The notes under the pieces were generated by a model. It saw nothing but the letters and a program-made list of their open reading frames with translations. It was not told the origin of the DNA and made no database searches. A DNA stretch of 64,000 nucleotides from Erinaceus europaeus (Eukaryota; Chordata; Mammalia; Eulipotyphla; Erinaceidae): contig NC_080168.1 in the NCBI RefSeq assembly GCF_950295315.1, positions 1,233,073 through 1,297,072 of the forward strand, given 5' to 3'. Shown in pieces: positions 46,043 to 57,056 of this stretch. The position numbers and the translations under genes are program-made. The stretch's first letter is position 1; every line of letters begins with the position of its first letter.

Positions 46043-46119
46043 GTGGCTCGCAGGTGCAGCGTGGCCTCCTCGCCCAGGAACCAGCAGGGACTCTGGGAGC
46101 TGCTGTCATTGCAGTACAT
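45199..46119 (-). CDS. GPR35-like receptor, copy 2 with different N-terminus
   Basis: Intact 306-residue frame. From the 'YLGCLLALG' of TM1 onward it equals copy 1 except for one residue noticed: Arg79 where copy 1 has His74. All receptor hallmarks are kept (DRY at 114-116, disulfide cysteines, LDAVSYYY). The first 27 residues differ: copy 2 starts MYCNDSSSQSPCWF, with one sequon at Asn4. The exon has its own acceptor (cccctgcag, CT at 46129-46130 on the plus strand), and sequence upstream of 46042 does not match copy 1. It may be a second GPR35-family gene homogenised by conversion, or a duplicate that captured a new 5' end. The intact frame suggests it is functional or very young; an assembly artefact is not excluded. 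Confidence 0.85.
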   Translation of the reverse strand: MYCNDSSSQSPCWFLGEEATLHLRATYLGCLLALGLPLNGAALWVLCRRLRVWTETRVYMANLALADLCLLCTLPFFLRSLQELGDTAFCRLSQGVYLANRYMSIGLTAAIALDRYVAVRHPLRARGLRSPRQALAVCLGLWALVAGSLLARGLLASHRGGFCFSSGAPGPSPTVAFSLVGFYPPLAVLAFCSLGVVAGLVRRPPGDPAQARASCRAARMVLAHLAVFLVCFLPLHAVLTACLALGTLPCGIRCALAATAKLSDANCCLDAVSYYYMASDFRQAARPTPHRPSPQPTRDTLSVTVA

Positions 46120-46199
46120 GGATCCCGCCTGCAGGGGACAGCGCAGTCAGCTTCGGAGAGAAGAGGGAAGAATTGAGTCTTCATTAAAAAACATAAAAG

Positions 46200-46318
46200 G
46201 GCGGGGTAGATAGCATAATGGTCATGCCAAAGCTCTTACGCCTGAGGCTCTGAAGTCCCAGGTTCAATCCCCTGCACTACCATGAGCTGGAGTTGAGCAG
46301 TGCTCTGGTTAAAGACAG
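46200..46318 (+). mobile_element. Short tRNA-like SINE (type C)
   Basis: 'ggggtagatagcataatggt', 'caggttcaatcccctgc', 'gagcagtgctctggtt', followed by a GA-rich run. Confidence 0.85.
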
Positions 46319-46527
46319 AGAGAGAAAGAGAGACAAAGAGAGAGACAGAGAGAGACAGACACACACACAGAGAGAAGAAATACAGGAAGCGAAGAGCCAG
46401 TGCGTCCAAAGTAATTCAGCAAAGTGTGGAAGGCAGCTGTGTCAGGTTTTACTAATAGGTAGAGTAGAAGAAAGATTACGAAATATCTTAAAAATTTCTT
46501 TCTTAATTCAATTAATTAAAGACTGTG

Positions 46528-46640
46528 GGGGAAGGGGGGTAGATGGCATAATGATTATGGAAAGAAAGTCCTAGTTTAAATCTCCTGAACCACCATTAGC
46601 CAGAGCTGAGTAGTGGTAAAAAAATTATATATATATATAT
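46528..46640 (+). mobile_element. Short tRNA-like SINE (type C), diverged
   Basis: 'ggggtagatggcataatgat', 'accattagccagagctgag', then A-rich and (TA)n. Confidence 0.7.
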
Positions 46641-46684
46641 ATTTTTTTTAATTTAATTTGTTATTTTTAAATATGCTTTTAAAA

Positions 46685-46885
46685 TATTATTTATTTATTT
46701 ATTTTGAATAGAGACAGAAAGAAATTGAGAAGGAAGAGGGAGATAAATAGACAGAAAAAGAGAGATACAGCATTGTTTCATTGCTCATGAAACTTCTCCC
46801 TTGCAGGTGAGGACGAGTGGCTTGAACTTGGGTCCTTTGTAATGTGTGTACTCAACCAGTTACGTCACCACTTGATCTAAGTTTA
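46685..46885 (-). mobile_element. tRNA-derived SINE (type B), reverse, diverged
   Basis: 'gaatagagacagaaagaaat', 'ggcttgaacttgggtcctt', 'caaccagttacgtcacc'. Confidence 0.75.
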
Positions 46886-46927
46886 TTTTTTTAAATAAAG
46901 TTTATTTATTTATTAAAAAAAAGACAG

Positions 46928-47215
46928 AGGGAGTCAGGCGGTGGCGCAGCGGGTTAAGCACACATGGCGCAAAGCACAAGGACCAGCATAAGGATCCCGG
47001 TTCGAACCCCGGCTCCCCACCTGCAGGGGAGTCGCTTCCCAGGCGGTGAAGCAGGTCTGCAGGTGTCTGTCTTTCTCTCCTCCTCTCTGCCTTCCCCTCC
47101 TCTCTCCATTTCTCTCTGTCCTATCCAACAACAACAACAACAATAATAACTACAACAATAAAACAACCAGGGCAACAAAAGGGAATAAATAAATTAAATA
47201 AATATAAAAAAAGAG
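46928..47215 (+). mobile_element. tRNA-derived SINE (type A)
   Basis: 'gggagtcaggcggtggcgc' to AT-rich tail; complete. Confidence 0.95.
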
Positions 47216-47232
47216 AGAACAGAAAAGGGAGG

Positions 47233-47440
47233 TGGGGGCTTGGCGGTCGCACAGCAGATTAAGTGCCCCTGACGGGAAGCACAAAGATCCCGGCTGAGCC
47301 CCCGGCTCCCCACTTGGGGAGGGGGCGTCACTTCACAGGCAGTGAAGCAGGTCTGAAGGTGTCTGTCTTCCCCTCTTCTTTCCATTTCTCTCTGTCCTAT
47401 TTAACAACAGCAGCAATAGTAACAACAACAACAATGGGAA
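47233..47440 (+). mobile_element. tRNA-derived SINE (type A), diverged
   Basis: 'gtcgcacagcagattaagtg', 'tcacttcacaggcagtgaag'; tail AAC units. Confidence 0.8.
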
Positions 47441-47447
47441 AACATGG

Positions 47448-47600
47448 TCTCCCGGACCCAGGTTCAAGCCCCCAGTCCCCACCTGCAGGGGATAGCTTTG
47501 TAAGTGATGAAGCAGGGCTGCTATTGTCTTGTTTTCTATTTCCCCTTCCCATTTTAGTTTCCATCTCTAGGCAATAAATAAATACAAAAAAAAAAAAAAG
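47448..47600 (+). mobile_element. SINE fragment (type B)
   Basis: 'ggttcaagcccccagtcccc', 'gaagcagggctgc', 'ggcaataaataaat', poly-A. Confidence 0.7.
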
Positions 47601-47627
47601 AGAGAAAGAAAGAAAGAATAAAAAAAT

Positions 47628-47800
47628 GGAGGCTAGCCAGTGTCACACCCAGTTAAGTGCACATGATACAATGTGTGAGGACCCAGTGCCAGCCCTCACT
47701 CTCCACCTACAGGGCGTGCTTCACAAGTGATGAAGCAGGTCTGCATCTCTCTCTCTCTCTTCCTCTCCCAGAATTTCTTTTTGTCCTATTAAATAAAGAG
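47628..47800 (+). mobile_element. tRNA-derived SINE (type B)
   Basis: 'ggctagccagtgtcacaccc', 'gcttcacaagtgatgaagc', 'tcctattaaataaagag'. Confidence 0.8.
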
Positions 47801-48469
47801 AGAAAGACTAGCAAGATACCACTTCAACCCTACGAGAATGTCACAATCAGAAAGGACAGTAGCAACAATGCTGGAGGCGTCATAGGGGTAAAGGAACCCC
47901 CTGCACTGCTGGTGGGAATGTCAGTGGTCCAGCCCCTGTGCAGAACAGTCTGGAGAACTGTCAGGAGGCCAGAAGTGGACCTGCCCTGTGACCCTGCAAT
48001 TCCTCTCCTGGGAACAGAGCCTAAGGAACCCAACACACCCATCCAGAAAGATCTGTGTCACCTGTGTTCACAGCAGCACGATTTGTAACAGCCAAAACCT
48101 GGGAGCAACCCAGGTGTCCAACAACAGATGAGTGGCTGAGTAGTTTGTGGTCCAGATACACGACGGAATAGTACTCACCTGTGAAGAATGATGAAGTCAC
48201 CTTCTCTCTTCTTGGATGGAGCTTGAAGGAATCCTGTGAAGTGAGATCAGCCAGAAAGAGAAGGATGGAGATGGGATGCTCTCACTCGTGAGCAGAAGTG
48301 CAGAAATGAGAACAGAAGGGGAAACAGCAAGCAGGACGTGGACTGGGTTTGGTGTCTTGCACCAAAGTGAAGGACTGGGGGGAGGGGGTTCAGGTCCTGG
48401 TGCTGATGGTGGAGGAGGACCTGGGCTGGGGGAGAGAGTGTTGTGCAGAAAACGGAGAAATTTTATTTC

Positions 48470-48490
48470 ATATATATATATATATATATC

Positions 48491-48515
<25 letters not shown>
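48470..48515. repeat. (TA)n microsatellite
   Basis: About 40 bases of TA repeat with single C interruption; much shorter in the partner arm (about 50608-50620). Confidence 0.9.
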
Positions 48516-48519
<4 letters not shown>

Positions 48520-48521
<2 letters not shown>

Positions 48522-48787
48522 TATTCCCTTTTGTTGCCCTTGTTTTGATCATTGATCATTGGTTATTATTATTGTTGTTATTGTTGCCGAATAGGACAGA
48601 GAGAAATGGAGAGAGGAGGGGAAGACAGAGAGGGGAAGAGAAAGACAGACACCTGCAGACCTGCTTCACCGCCTGGGAAGCGACTCCCCTGCAGGTGGGG
48701 AGCCGGGGTTCGAACCGGGATCCTGATGCCGGTCCCTGCGCTTTGCACCACCTGCGCTTAGCCCGCTGCACTACAGCCCGACTCCCC
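48520..48787 (-). mobile_element. tRNA-derived SINE (type A), reverse
   Basis: Inside L1 arm 1; counterpart at 50333-50610. Confidence 0.9.
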
Positions 48788-48804
48788 TGAAATTTTATTT
48801 CTTT

Positions 48805-48930
48805 ATATATTTTTTTTACCAGAGCACTGCTCAGCTCTGGCCTATGTTGGTGTGGGGGATGGAACCTGGGCCACAGGAGCCTCAGACATGAGTGTCTCTT
48901 TGCAGAACCATTATGCTAGCTGCCCCTGCC
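48805..48930 (-). mobile_element. Short tRNA-like SINE (type C), reverse
   Basis: 'accagagcactgctcagctc' to 'ccattatgctagctgcccc'; counterpart at 50190-50310. Confidence 0.85.
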
Positions 48931-49177
48931 CTAGAAATTTGACACTTGTACCAATAACTGCGCCATTACAGTAGAAATAATGGTAATGAAATGAAATAAC
49001 TGGCACATGTGGGGGGGCTGCCAGATAGCTCATCTGGGGTGCACCTGCCTTGCCCTGTGCCTACTCAGCTTCAAGTCTCTGCACCCCACCTGGGTGTCTC
49101 TGGCTCCTGGGGAACCTTCTGGACTGTGGCGGCCCCCAGCCCCATCAGCGGGCAGCTGTGACAGGAAACCAGAACGA

Positions 49178-49372
49178 AGAGCCACAGGGGGAGCACCTGG
49201 TAGAGAGCACATGTTCCCATGTGCAGTGACCTGGGTTCCAGCCCACAGCCACACCTGCAAAGCAGAAGCTTCGTGAGTGGTGAGGCCGAGCTGAGGTGTC
49301 ACGCTCTCTCTCTTCCTATCTTGCTCTTCCCTCTCAGCATCGGTCTCTATCCAATAAATAAATAAAACAAAA
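49178..49372 (+). mobile_element. tRNA-derived SINE (type B)
   Basis: 'gggggagcacctggtagagag', 'cttcgtgagtggtgaggc' and 'tatccaataaataaataaaa'; in the spacer between L1 arms. Confidence 0.75.
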
Positions 49373-49749
49373 ACCAAAATACAGAAAGACAAGGGAAAGA
49401 TCATCTACCAGCAGTAGCCACAAGGAGGCTTGGGAAGACGGCTTCCCTGTCTGAACCGCCGTGCCCCCTCCTGCAGCCACCAGGCTCAGACACTGCCGGC
49501 TCCCGCTGAGTGACTGGGACCCAGGGCCGCCTGCTGGCTGCTGGGTGGGCCTGCGGGATGCCCCCCGGGGTTGTGGGGCCTCAGGGCAGTGAGGTTGCTT
49601 CCTGCTGATGGTGGGGCTTGCGGTCCGGACTGCCTCCTCTTTCTCTCCTTCCTCTGCTCTCCTTCCTCCTCCTTCCCCTCCTCCTTAGATGGGTTCAGCC
49701 TGGTTCTAAGCACCCTGCCATCTGCAGGTCCATCTTGCACTCTTACTTT
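49373..49749. other. Spacer between L1 arms, unassigned
   Basis: Unique GC-rich sequence with no gene seen. Confidence 0.4.
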
Positions 49750-49895
49750 CTTTTTTTTTTTTTAATTTAAATTTTTATTTTACCAGTGCCCTGCTCAGCT
49801 CTGGCTGATGGTAGTGGTAGTGGAAATCGAACATGAGGCCTTGGAACCTCAGGCATGAGAATCTCTGCACAATCATTAAGCTCTCTCCTCCACCC
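49750..49895 (-). mobile_element. Short tRNA-like SINE (type C), reverse
   Basis: Poly-T, 'taccagtgccctgctcagct', 'gaacctcaggcatgag'. Confidence 0.8.
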
Positions 49896-50189
49896 GGGTT
49901 CACCTTTCAGCCGCTCAATTTAGTTCTCAACTTTGAGCTTTTCTGGAGGGATAAATGGTCCCACAGGCAGGGATATAGGGCAAAGGACTTGCATGTCTGG
50001 GCCTCCCAGGTTCAGGCCTGCCACCCAGGTGGGATGCAGAGACTTGAAGCTGAGTAGGCACAGGGCAAGGCAGGTGCACCCCAGATGAGCTATCTGGCAG
50101 CCCCCCCACATGTGCCAGTTATTTCATTTCGTTACCATTATTTCTACTGTAATGGCACAGTTATTGGTACAAGTGTCAAATTTCTAGGG

Positions 50190-50310
50190 CAGGGGCAGTT
50201 AGCATAATGGTTCTGCAAAGAGACACTCATGTCTGAGGCTCCTGTGGCCCAGGTTCCATCCCCCACACCAACATAGGCCAGAGCTGAGCAGTGCTCTGGT
50301 AAAAAAAATA
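50190..50310 (+). mobile_element. Short tRNA-like SINE (type C)
   Basis: Counterpart of 48805-48930. Confidence 0.85.
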
Positions 50311-50332
50311 TATAAAGAAATAAAATTTCAGG

Positions 50333-50610
50333 GGAGTTGGGCTGTAGTGCAGCGGGCTAAGCGCAGGTGGTGCAAAGCACAAGGACCGGCATCAGGATCC
50401 CGGTTCGAACCCCGGCTCCCCACCTGCAGGGGAGTCGCTTCACAGGCAGTGAAGCAGGTCTGCAGGTGTCTGTCTTTCTCTCCCCCTCTCTGTCTTCCCC
50501 TCCTCTCTCCATTTCTCTCTGTCCTATCCAACAACGACAACAACAATAATAACTACAACAATAAAACAACAAGGTCAACAAAAGGGAATAAATAAATAAA
50601 TAAAAAAATA
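50333..50610 (+). mobile_element. tRNA-derived SINE (type A)
   Basis: Counterpart of 48520-48787. Confidence 0.9.
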
Positions 50611-51367
50611 TATATATATAAGAAATAAAATTTCTCCGTTTTCTGCACAACACTCTCTCCCCCAGCCCAGGTCCTCCTCCACCATCAGCACCAGGACCTG
50701 AACCCCCTCCCCCCAGTCCTTCACTTTGGTGCAAGACACCAAACCCAGTCCACGTCCTGCTTGCTGTCTCCCCTTCTGTTCTCATTTCTGCACTTCTGCT
50801 CACGAGTGAGAGCATCCCATCTCCATCTTTCTCTTTCTGGCTGATCTCACTTCACAGGATTCCTTCAAGCTCCATCCAAGAAGAGAGAAGGTGACTTCAT
50901 CATTCTTCACAGGTGAGTAGTATTCCATTGTGTATCTGGACCACAAACTACTCAGCCACTCATCTGTTGCTGGACACCTGGGTTGCTCCCAGGTTTTGGC
51001 TGTTACAAATCGTGCTGCTGTGAACACAGGTGACACAGATCTTTCTGGATGGGTGTGTTGGGTTCCTTAGGCTCTGTTTCCAGGAGAGGAATTGCAGGGT
51101 CACAGGGCAGGTCCACTTCTGGCCTTCTGACAGTTCTCCAGACTGTTCTGCACAGGGGCTGGACCACTGATATTCCCACCAGCAGTGCAGGGGGTTCCTT
51201 TACCCCTATGACGCCTCCAGCATTGTTGCTACTGTCCTTTCTCATGTGTGACATTCTCGTAGGGTTGAAGTGGTATCTTGCTAGTCTATCTATCTATCTT
51301 TCTTTATTTTATTTGATAGGTGTCTGCGTGTTTCTCTCTGTCTCTCTCAACATCATTTCATTTTTAA

Positions 51368-51568
51368 AAAGTTTTTATTTATTATTGGATAGAGACAGAG
51401 AAAAATTGAGAGAGGAGGGGGAGATAGTGAGAGAGACAGAGAGACACATGCAGCCCTGCTTCACCACTCGGGAAGCTTTCCCCCTGTAGGTAGGGACTGG
51501 GGCTTGAACCTGGGTCCCTGTGCACTGCAGTGTATGTGCTTAACCAGGTGTACCACCACCTGGCCCCT
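51368..51568 (-). mobile_element. tRNA-derived SINE (type B), reverse
   Basis: 'ttggatagagacagagaaaa', 'gcttgaacctgggtccctg', 'aaccaggtgtaccaccacc'. Confidence 0.85.
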
Positions 51569-51569
51569 C

Positions 51570-52117
51570 CACACTATTTCATGTGAAATAAATGTTCAAA
51601 GTGTTGTGAATGAAGACGCCTGCTGTGCTAAGACACTGAGCACAACCTCTTGCCCGTCCTTCTAAGCCACAGCCAGCATGGAAGACCAGCCTTCTAGAGC
51701 CTCTGGGCACCGGGCACCGGGCTCCCAGCCCCCACTCCCAAGTCCCTTGGCCCTCTTGCTGTGCACCTGTGTGTGGTCAGCACACCTGCTCACCCGCTTT
51801 TGGACAAGGACTGAAGCAGGTGCTTCCTGCTCCCATCTGTCACTGGTCACCACCCACAGGGACCTGAGCCCTCCCAGAAGCAGAGGTGGGGCACACCTGC
51901 TGAAGGGAGCCCGTCTCACTGCAGAGAAAGCCCATAGGCTGTGCCCCCTTCTGCTGAGTACCCCTCCGCTCTGCCCACCACCTGCGGCCCAGCCTCCAGC
52001 TCTGTCCCGTGATAAAATCAAGAATGCCAGCTTCTGGGATGGGGGGGAGCACACAGGGCAGGTATGTGGCCAGCCAGCAGGGAGAGGAGACCCAGCTGCA
52101 GGAGGGGCTCCCACCTG
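51570..52117. other. Unassigned sequence
   Basis: No gene recognised. Confidence 0.4.
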
Positions 52118-52305
52118 GGGCGTAAGGATCCCGCTTCAAGCCCCCGGCTCCCCACCTGAGGGAAGTCGCTTTACAGGCGGTGAAGCAGGTCTGTAGGTGT
52201 CTATCTCTGTCTTCCCCTCCTCTCTCCATTTCTCTCTGTCCTATCCAATAACTATAACAATAAAACAACAAGGGCAACAAAAAGGAATAAATATTTTTTT
52301 AAAAA
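52118..52305 (+). mobile_element. SINE fragment (type A)
   Basis: Lacks the first part of the head; begins 'gcgtaaggatcccgcttcaa' and runs to a complete tail. Confidence 0.85.
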
Positions 52306-53849
52306 AGAGTGTTCCTGGACCCTGCAGGCCACTCCCTGCTCCTCGCTGGACATGCAGGAGCCAGCCCAGAGCTGGGACCCGTCCCCAGAGCCCTAGCCCC
52401 ACTCCCTGAGAGGCACCTCACCCAGCCCATGCTCACTCTCAGACCTGGGGGTGGCACCCACCTGCTCTCAGGTGGGGCAGGGGCTGTGCGGAAGCAGCCT
52501 GGGCCCAGCACGCCCACACTTGCACAGAAGGGAACTGTGTTCCCCCCAGTCCTGCCACCCAAACAGGCAGTCTGCCCTGAGCCACAGGGCTGCACTCCCC
52601 AGAAGCTCTAGAACTCTGGGCTCCTCCCCCCAACCTCCTGCACAGGGCACAGTGCACCCAGTGTGCCTGGCATCCATCCAGTGGTCACAGCACCAGTTGT
52701 GGGGGGGGGGCTAGCCAGCCCTCGATCCCCCTGATACAGCCCCAGCTCAGCTCCTCAGGGAGAGGTGTGTGTCCCCTTTGGGTCCTGGAGATGCTCCCGT
52801 CTCGGTTGACACCCAGAGGACCCAGAGAGTCCATCTCCCAACCCCCCCCCCCCTCCACCAGCTAGCCAGGCTCATGGACCCCAGGGTCTGTGGGACCCAT
52901 TCTGAGTCCCCCCATACCCTTGCTGCAGCCCACCTACCCATATTCCTGCATCACCCCCCCAGACCCTCCAATAAAACCCACCACACCCAGGCACATATCA
53001 GACCCTGCCAAGAAACCCCCCAAATCAGGAATATGGTCCAGACATATACCTCAAACCACAACAGAACACCCTCCTCTACACACCCCGAGGCCTTTCACCA
53101 GCAGCCTCCCCAGACCTCCTCCCCACTCCCCCAGCAGACCCTCACCCAGACCCCAACTCAGTGTCTCTGCACCCTCACCCCCCAGCCCAGGACTCTGACT
53201 CTGTAGAAGGAACCCGTGTGGCCCCGTGAATCACCTGCCCCTGGCTCTGCCCCCCCATAAGAAGGGGACAACTGCACCCCACACTCTGGGTCCCTCTTCA
53301 CGGCTGCAGGGGGGCCTCTGCCTGGGTACCCCGAGATGTCACTGCAGGCTGGCCTTGGTGTGGCCCTGGACTTGGGGGACAGGTCAGAGGCTGGGTGACA
53401 AAGTTCTGGTGGTGGGGACACTCTGAGGGACACCTGTCTTGCTGGTGGCCTCTTCTCTGTCCTTGGGGGGGATCACCTCCGAATCTTGGAGAGCCCAGCC
53501 TCCCTGTCTATGCAGTGCCCTGGCTCCCAGAGGCTGCCCGCGGCCCTCACATACCCAGCACAGGTCTCAGGGCAGGTTCCCCAGCCGGTTGGTGCAGAGT
53601 GTGTGAGACTGTCAGTCTGTCACCATTAACAGCCTGGCCAGCCAGGGCCTCATCTGGGGGGTCGTTTCCTGCTGTGGCTGGTGGGGGGCTGGTGGGGTGG
53701 CTCTCAGATACCACTTCCTCCTCTGCTGGGCGGCTTAGACCTGCACAAACCTGCTGCCCTTGGAAATTGTGGGGGACTTGGGGCAGAAAGTGGGCCGGAA
53801 GCCCAAGGTGGGATGTTCAAGGGCCTCAGAGCTACGCCCCCCAGAGAGC
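52306..53849. other. Unassigned sequence
   Basis: C-rich, with CCC runs near 52845 and 53090. No gene recognised. Confidence 0.4.
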
Positions 53850-55170
53850 TCCGAAGCCCCCCACTCGGGTGAGTGGTGGCTCCAGGCACAGAGCCCCCTG
53901 CCAGAGACACGTGCTGATGCCCAGGCCCGCCGAGAAACCCACAGGCAAGCAGCACCAGCAAGGTACGCTGCCCACTGCTCCTGCCTGGCAGCCCAGTTTC
54001 CCTCTGAGCACTGCCCCGTGCAAGGGGAGTGGGGCATGGTGGCAGGGTGGGCAGGGCTGTGGTCTATCTGTCCCCCTTACCCATAGGGTCCCATGTCAGT
54101 GGACAGAGAGGTCTGGGGGGGCATGGGCACCTCTGTCACCAAGGCTGGGTCCTTGCTGGAGAGCAGCCTGGGGCAGGAACACCTTCGGGGGTGTAGGCGC
54201 CCCCCCCCAGCCCATCGACACCACACACATGACACCCACCCCCCCACCAGCACTGAAGAGGGCCGTCCGCCCACACGCACATCAGCCTGGAGGGGAGGAC
54301 ACGTGGCCTCAGGACAAAGCCACAGCCTGGCCTGACTTCCTCCCTCCCAGGAGCCTCTTTCTGTGGCCTCCCAGTCTAGAATCTTCTCCACCCATCCAGC
54401 CTCCCACCCAGGGCCTCCTCATTGCTCACGGTTGGGTGGGGTGGGGGCGGGCGGGGCTGTTCCCTGCCTTCTAGAAGACGCCCCCGACTTCAGGTCTCTC
54501 CAGGATGAGCCCGGAGGGGCTGGGAGGCCTCCCCCCACCCAGACACAGAGGTGCAGCAGGGTGGGAGGAGGGAGAGGCAGCATGAGAGCCTGTCAGCCGA
54601 GCTGTGTCCCCCCGCCCCCCAGGAGGTCCAGAGCGTTGCCTCCCACCTGCAGACACGGGAGTGTGTCTGCCTTCCAGGGACCAGAGACGGACAGGCAGAC
54701 GGCACCACTCAGGGTGCAGGGTGGAGGGGCCAGCTGGGAGTGCCCAGCCCCAGCCTGGGGCAGGAGTCAGCCACCCCCCATGAGGGGCCTGGGCTCAGGG
54801 CAGAGTTGGGGGAGGGATCCTGCAGGCCTGGGGACTCTAGGGCCCCCGTGTCCAGGGGGCAGCCCACCCAACCCCCTGGCCCTGTCCACTGTGGGAGCAG
54901 CAGAGGGAGGCCATCACTGTCACCCAGACCCAGAGCTGGTGGGGCCAGAGGGGAGGGCATGGAGGAGGCAGGCTTCCTGGAGGAGGTGACCTGGCACTGG
55001 GTCTGGGGAAAGGCCACCAGGGTGATGGGATGGGTAGCCCTCCCAGGGGTGTAGAGGAGGGCTTCGTACAGTCTTGCCCACACTGGACAGGTGTCCGTGG
55101 GTTTGTACAGGTGTGGAGGGGCGGTGGTCTCTGAGCCCCTCTGTGGGTTTGTGCAGATGGGGAAGTAGGG
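53850..55170. repeat. Low-copy block B, proximal part (inverted copy of block A)
   Basis: 53850-54295 is the weaker match to 14555-15010. 54295-55018 is the near-identical match to 13831-14555. 55025-55170 matches 12095-12245. Block B lacks the 1.58-kb insertion of A. Confidence 0.85.
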
Positions 55171-55174
55171 ACCA

Positions 55175-55870
55175 GGGGTCAGGGGCCACAGACAAGGAAT
55201 AGGCCAGGGGACAGGGGCCAGGGACATGGAATAGGCCAGGGGGCAGGGCCAGGGGCATGGAATAGGCCAGGGGGCAGGGGCCAGGGACATGAAATAGGCC
55301 AGGGGGCAGGGGCCATGGAATAGACCAGGGGTCAGGGGCCAGGGGCATGGAATAGGCCAGGGGGCAGGGCCAGGGGCATGGAATAGGCCAGGGGACAGGG
55401 GCCACGGATATGGAATAGGCCAGGGGGCAGTGCCAGGGGCATGGAATAGGCCAGGGGGCAGGGGCCATGGAATAGACCAGGGGACAGGGGCCAGGGGCAT
55501 GGAATAGACCAGGGGTCAGGGGCCAGGGGCATGGAATAGGCCAGGGGACAGGGGCCAGGGGCATGGAATAGGCCAGGGAGCAGGGGCCAGGGGCATGGAA
55601 TAGGCCAGGGGGCAGGGGCCAGGGACATGGAATAGGCCCGGGGAAAGGGGCCGGGGACATGGAATAGGCCAGGGGGCAGGGGCCGGGGACATGGAATAGG
55701 CCAGGGGACAGGGGCCAGGGGCATGGAATAGGCCAGAGGGCAGGGACCAGGGGCATGGGATAGGCCAGGGGGCAGGGGCCAGGGACATGGAATAGGCCAG
55801 GGGGCAGGGGCCAGGGACATGGAATATGCCAGGGGACAGGGGCCAGGGGACATGAGGATGGGTCAGTGTC
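55175..55870. repeat. ~30-bp minisatellite
   Basis: About 22 copies of 'ggccaggggcatggaatagg' plus 'ccagggggcagg'. It sits at the junction where block B departs from block A. Confidence 0.95.
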
Positions 55871-56614
55871 CAGGGTAGAGGCAAGGGCCAGGGAACGTGG
55901 GACAGAAGCCAAGGGACATAGATGGGGTATGTGGTGAGGAATGGCACAGGGACAGGGGACAGGACACCTGAGCAGTGTCCTGAGGACACAGACGTCAGCA
56001 GAGGGGCCCAGCTGTGCACTGACACCACTGTCTCAGCCTCGGGCTGCGGGGACCCCAAGTGGCCCGAGTCTGGAAACGGGGAGCCGGGGAAGCATGGAGG
56101 ACGCATTGCCAAGGGGAGGCCCCACGACAGTCCAGCAGACAAGGTGACCCAGTGCTGGTTTATTGTTCATGCAAAGGAGGCTTGTGCCCCCAGAGAACGG
56201 GGACCCGGGACTGAGGAAGTGGGTGTCTGCTCTGGATTGGGTGCTCCTAGGAGGTGGGTGATGTGCGTGGCTGGGGGTGACAGGAGGGGTGGGGGGCTGC
56301 TTTCTGAGTCCCCTCTGTCATCAGGTCCCCGGGGGCTCGCGTGGGGGCGGGCTCTGTCTCCATGCTCGGACCCCTCCGGTCCTGGGCTCACGTGGGGCAG
56401 GAGACCCTGACAGCAGGGTGATCTTCCTCAGGTGCCTGGGGGTCAGCACTGCTACACTGGGGCTGTGCATTCTCCTAGAAGCTTTGCCTCAAGGGTCAGT
56501 GCAGAATCAGCAGGCACAGAGGACAGTCATCTGGAACTGCCACCAAGCCGAGTCAGTGCCTGGGGCAGCCCAGCCTGCAACAGGAGTGTAGGGGAGGGGT
56601 GTGGAGAGCTGAGG
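55871..56614. other. Unassigned sequence in block B insert
   Basis: A minus-strand AATAAA occurs near 56160 ('tttattgttcatgc' as given), but no convincing gene leads to it. Confidence 0.35.
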
Positions 56615-57056
56615 CTGTGTCCCTACAGAGGGCAGCCTGGGCACCGTGTCCCCACAGAGGGCAGCCTGGGCACCGTGTCCCCACAGAGGGCAGCCTGGGC
56701 ACCGTGTCCCCATAGAGGGCAGCCTGGGCACCGTGTCCCCACAGAGGGCAGCCTGGACACCGTGTCCCCACAGAGGGCAGCCTGGACACCGTGTCCCCAC
56801 AGAGGGAAGCCTGGGCACCGTGTCCCCACAGAGGGAAGCCTGGACACCGTGTCCCCACAGAGGGCAGCCTGGACACCGTGTCCACACAGAGGGCAGCCTG
56901 GACACCAGTCCCCACAGAGGGCAGCCTGGACACCGTGTCCACACAGGGGGCAGCCTGGACACCGTGTCCCCACAGAGGGCAGCCTGGACACCGTGTCCCC
57001 ACAGAGGGCAGCCTGGGCACCGTGTCCCCACAGAGGGCAGCCTGGGCACCGTGTGA
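56615..57056. repeat. 30-bp minisatellite
   Basis: About 14 copies of 'cacagagggcagcctgg' plus 'acaccgtgtcccc'. Confidence 0.95.

Larger units (their letters stand above)
47805..49096 (+). mobile_element. L1 3'-end inverted repeat, arm 1
   Basis: From about 47810 to 48300 the sequence matches the end of L1 ORF2 and its 3' region ('aacccaggtgtccaacaaca', 'gtgagatcagccagaaagag'), with a frame ending near 48088 that reads like the ORF2 C-terminus. A type A SINE (reverse) and type C SINE lie inside it. The whole arm is repeated inverted at 50022-51287. Confidence 0.85.
50022..51287 (-). mobile_element. L1 3'-end inverted repeat, arm 2
   Basis: Inverse copy of 47805-49096, including the same SINE insertions. 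The arms differ in TA-run length and scattered substitutions. Confidence 0.85.

Noticed and set aside
46928..47010. tRNA gene in tRNA-like SINE heads
   Set aside because: The A/B-box-like segments belong to SINEs with body and tail; they lack a full tRNA fold.
47657..48088. Host gene similar to a 143-codon frame
   Set aside because: The latter part reads as the C-terminus of L1 ORF2, with a SINE supplying the first part.
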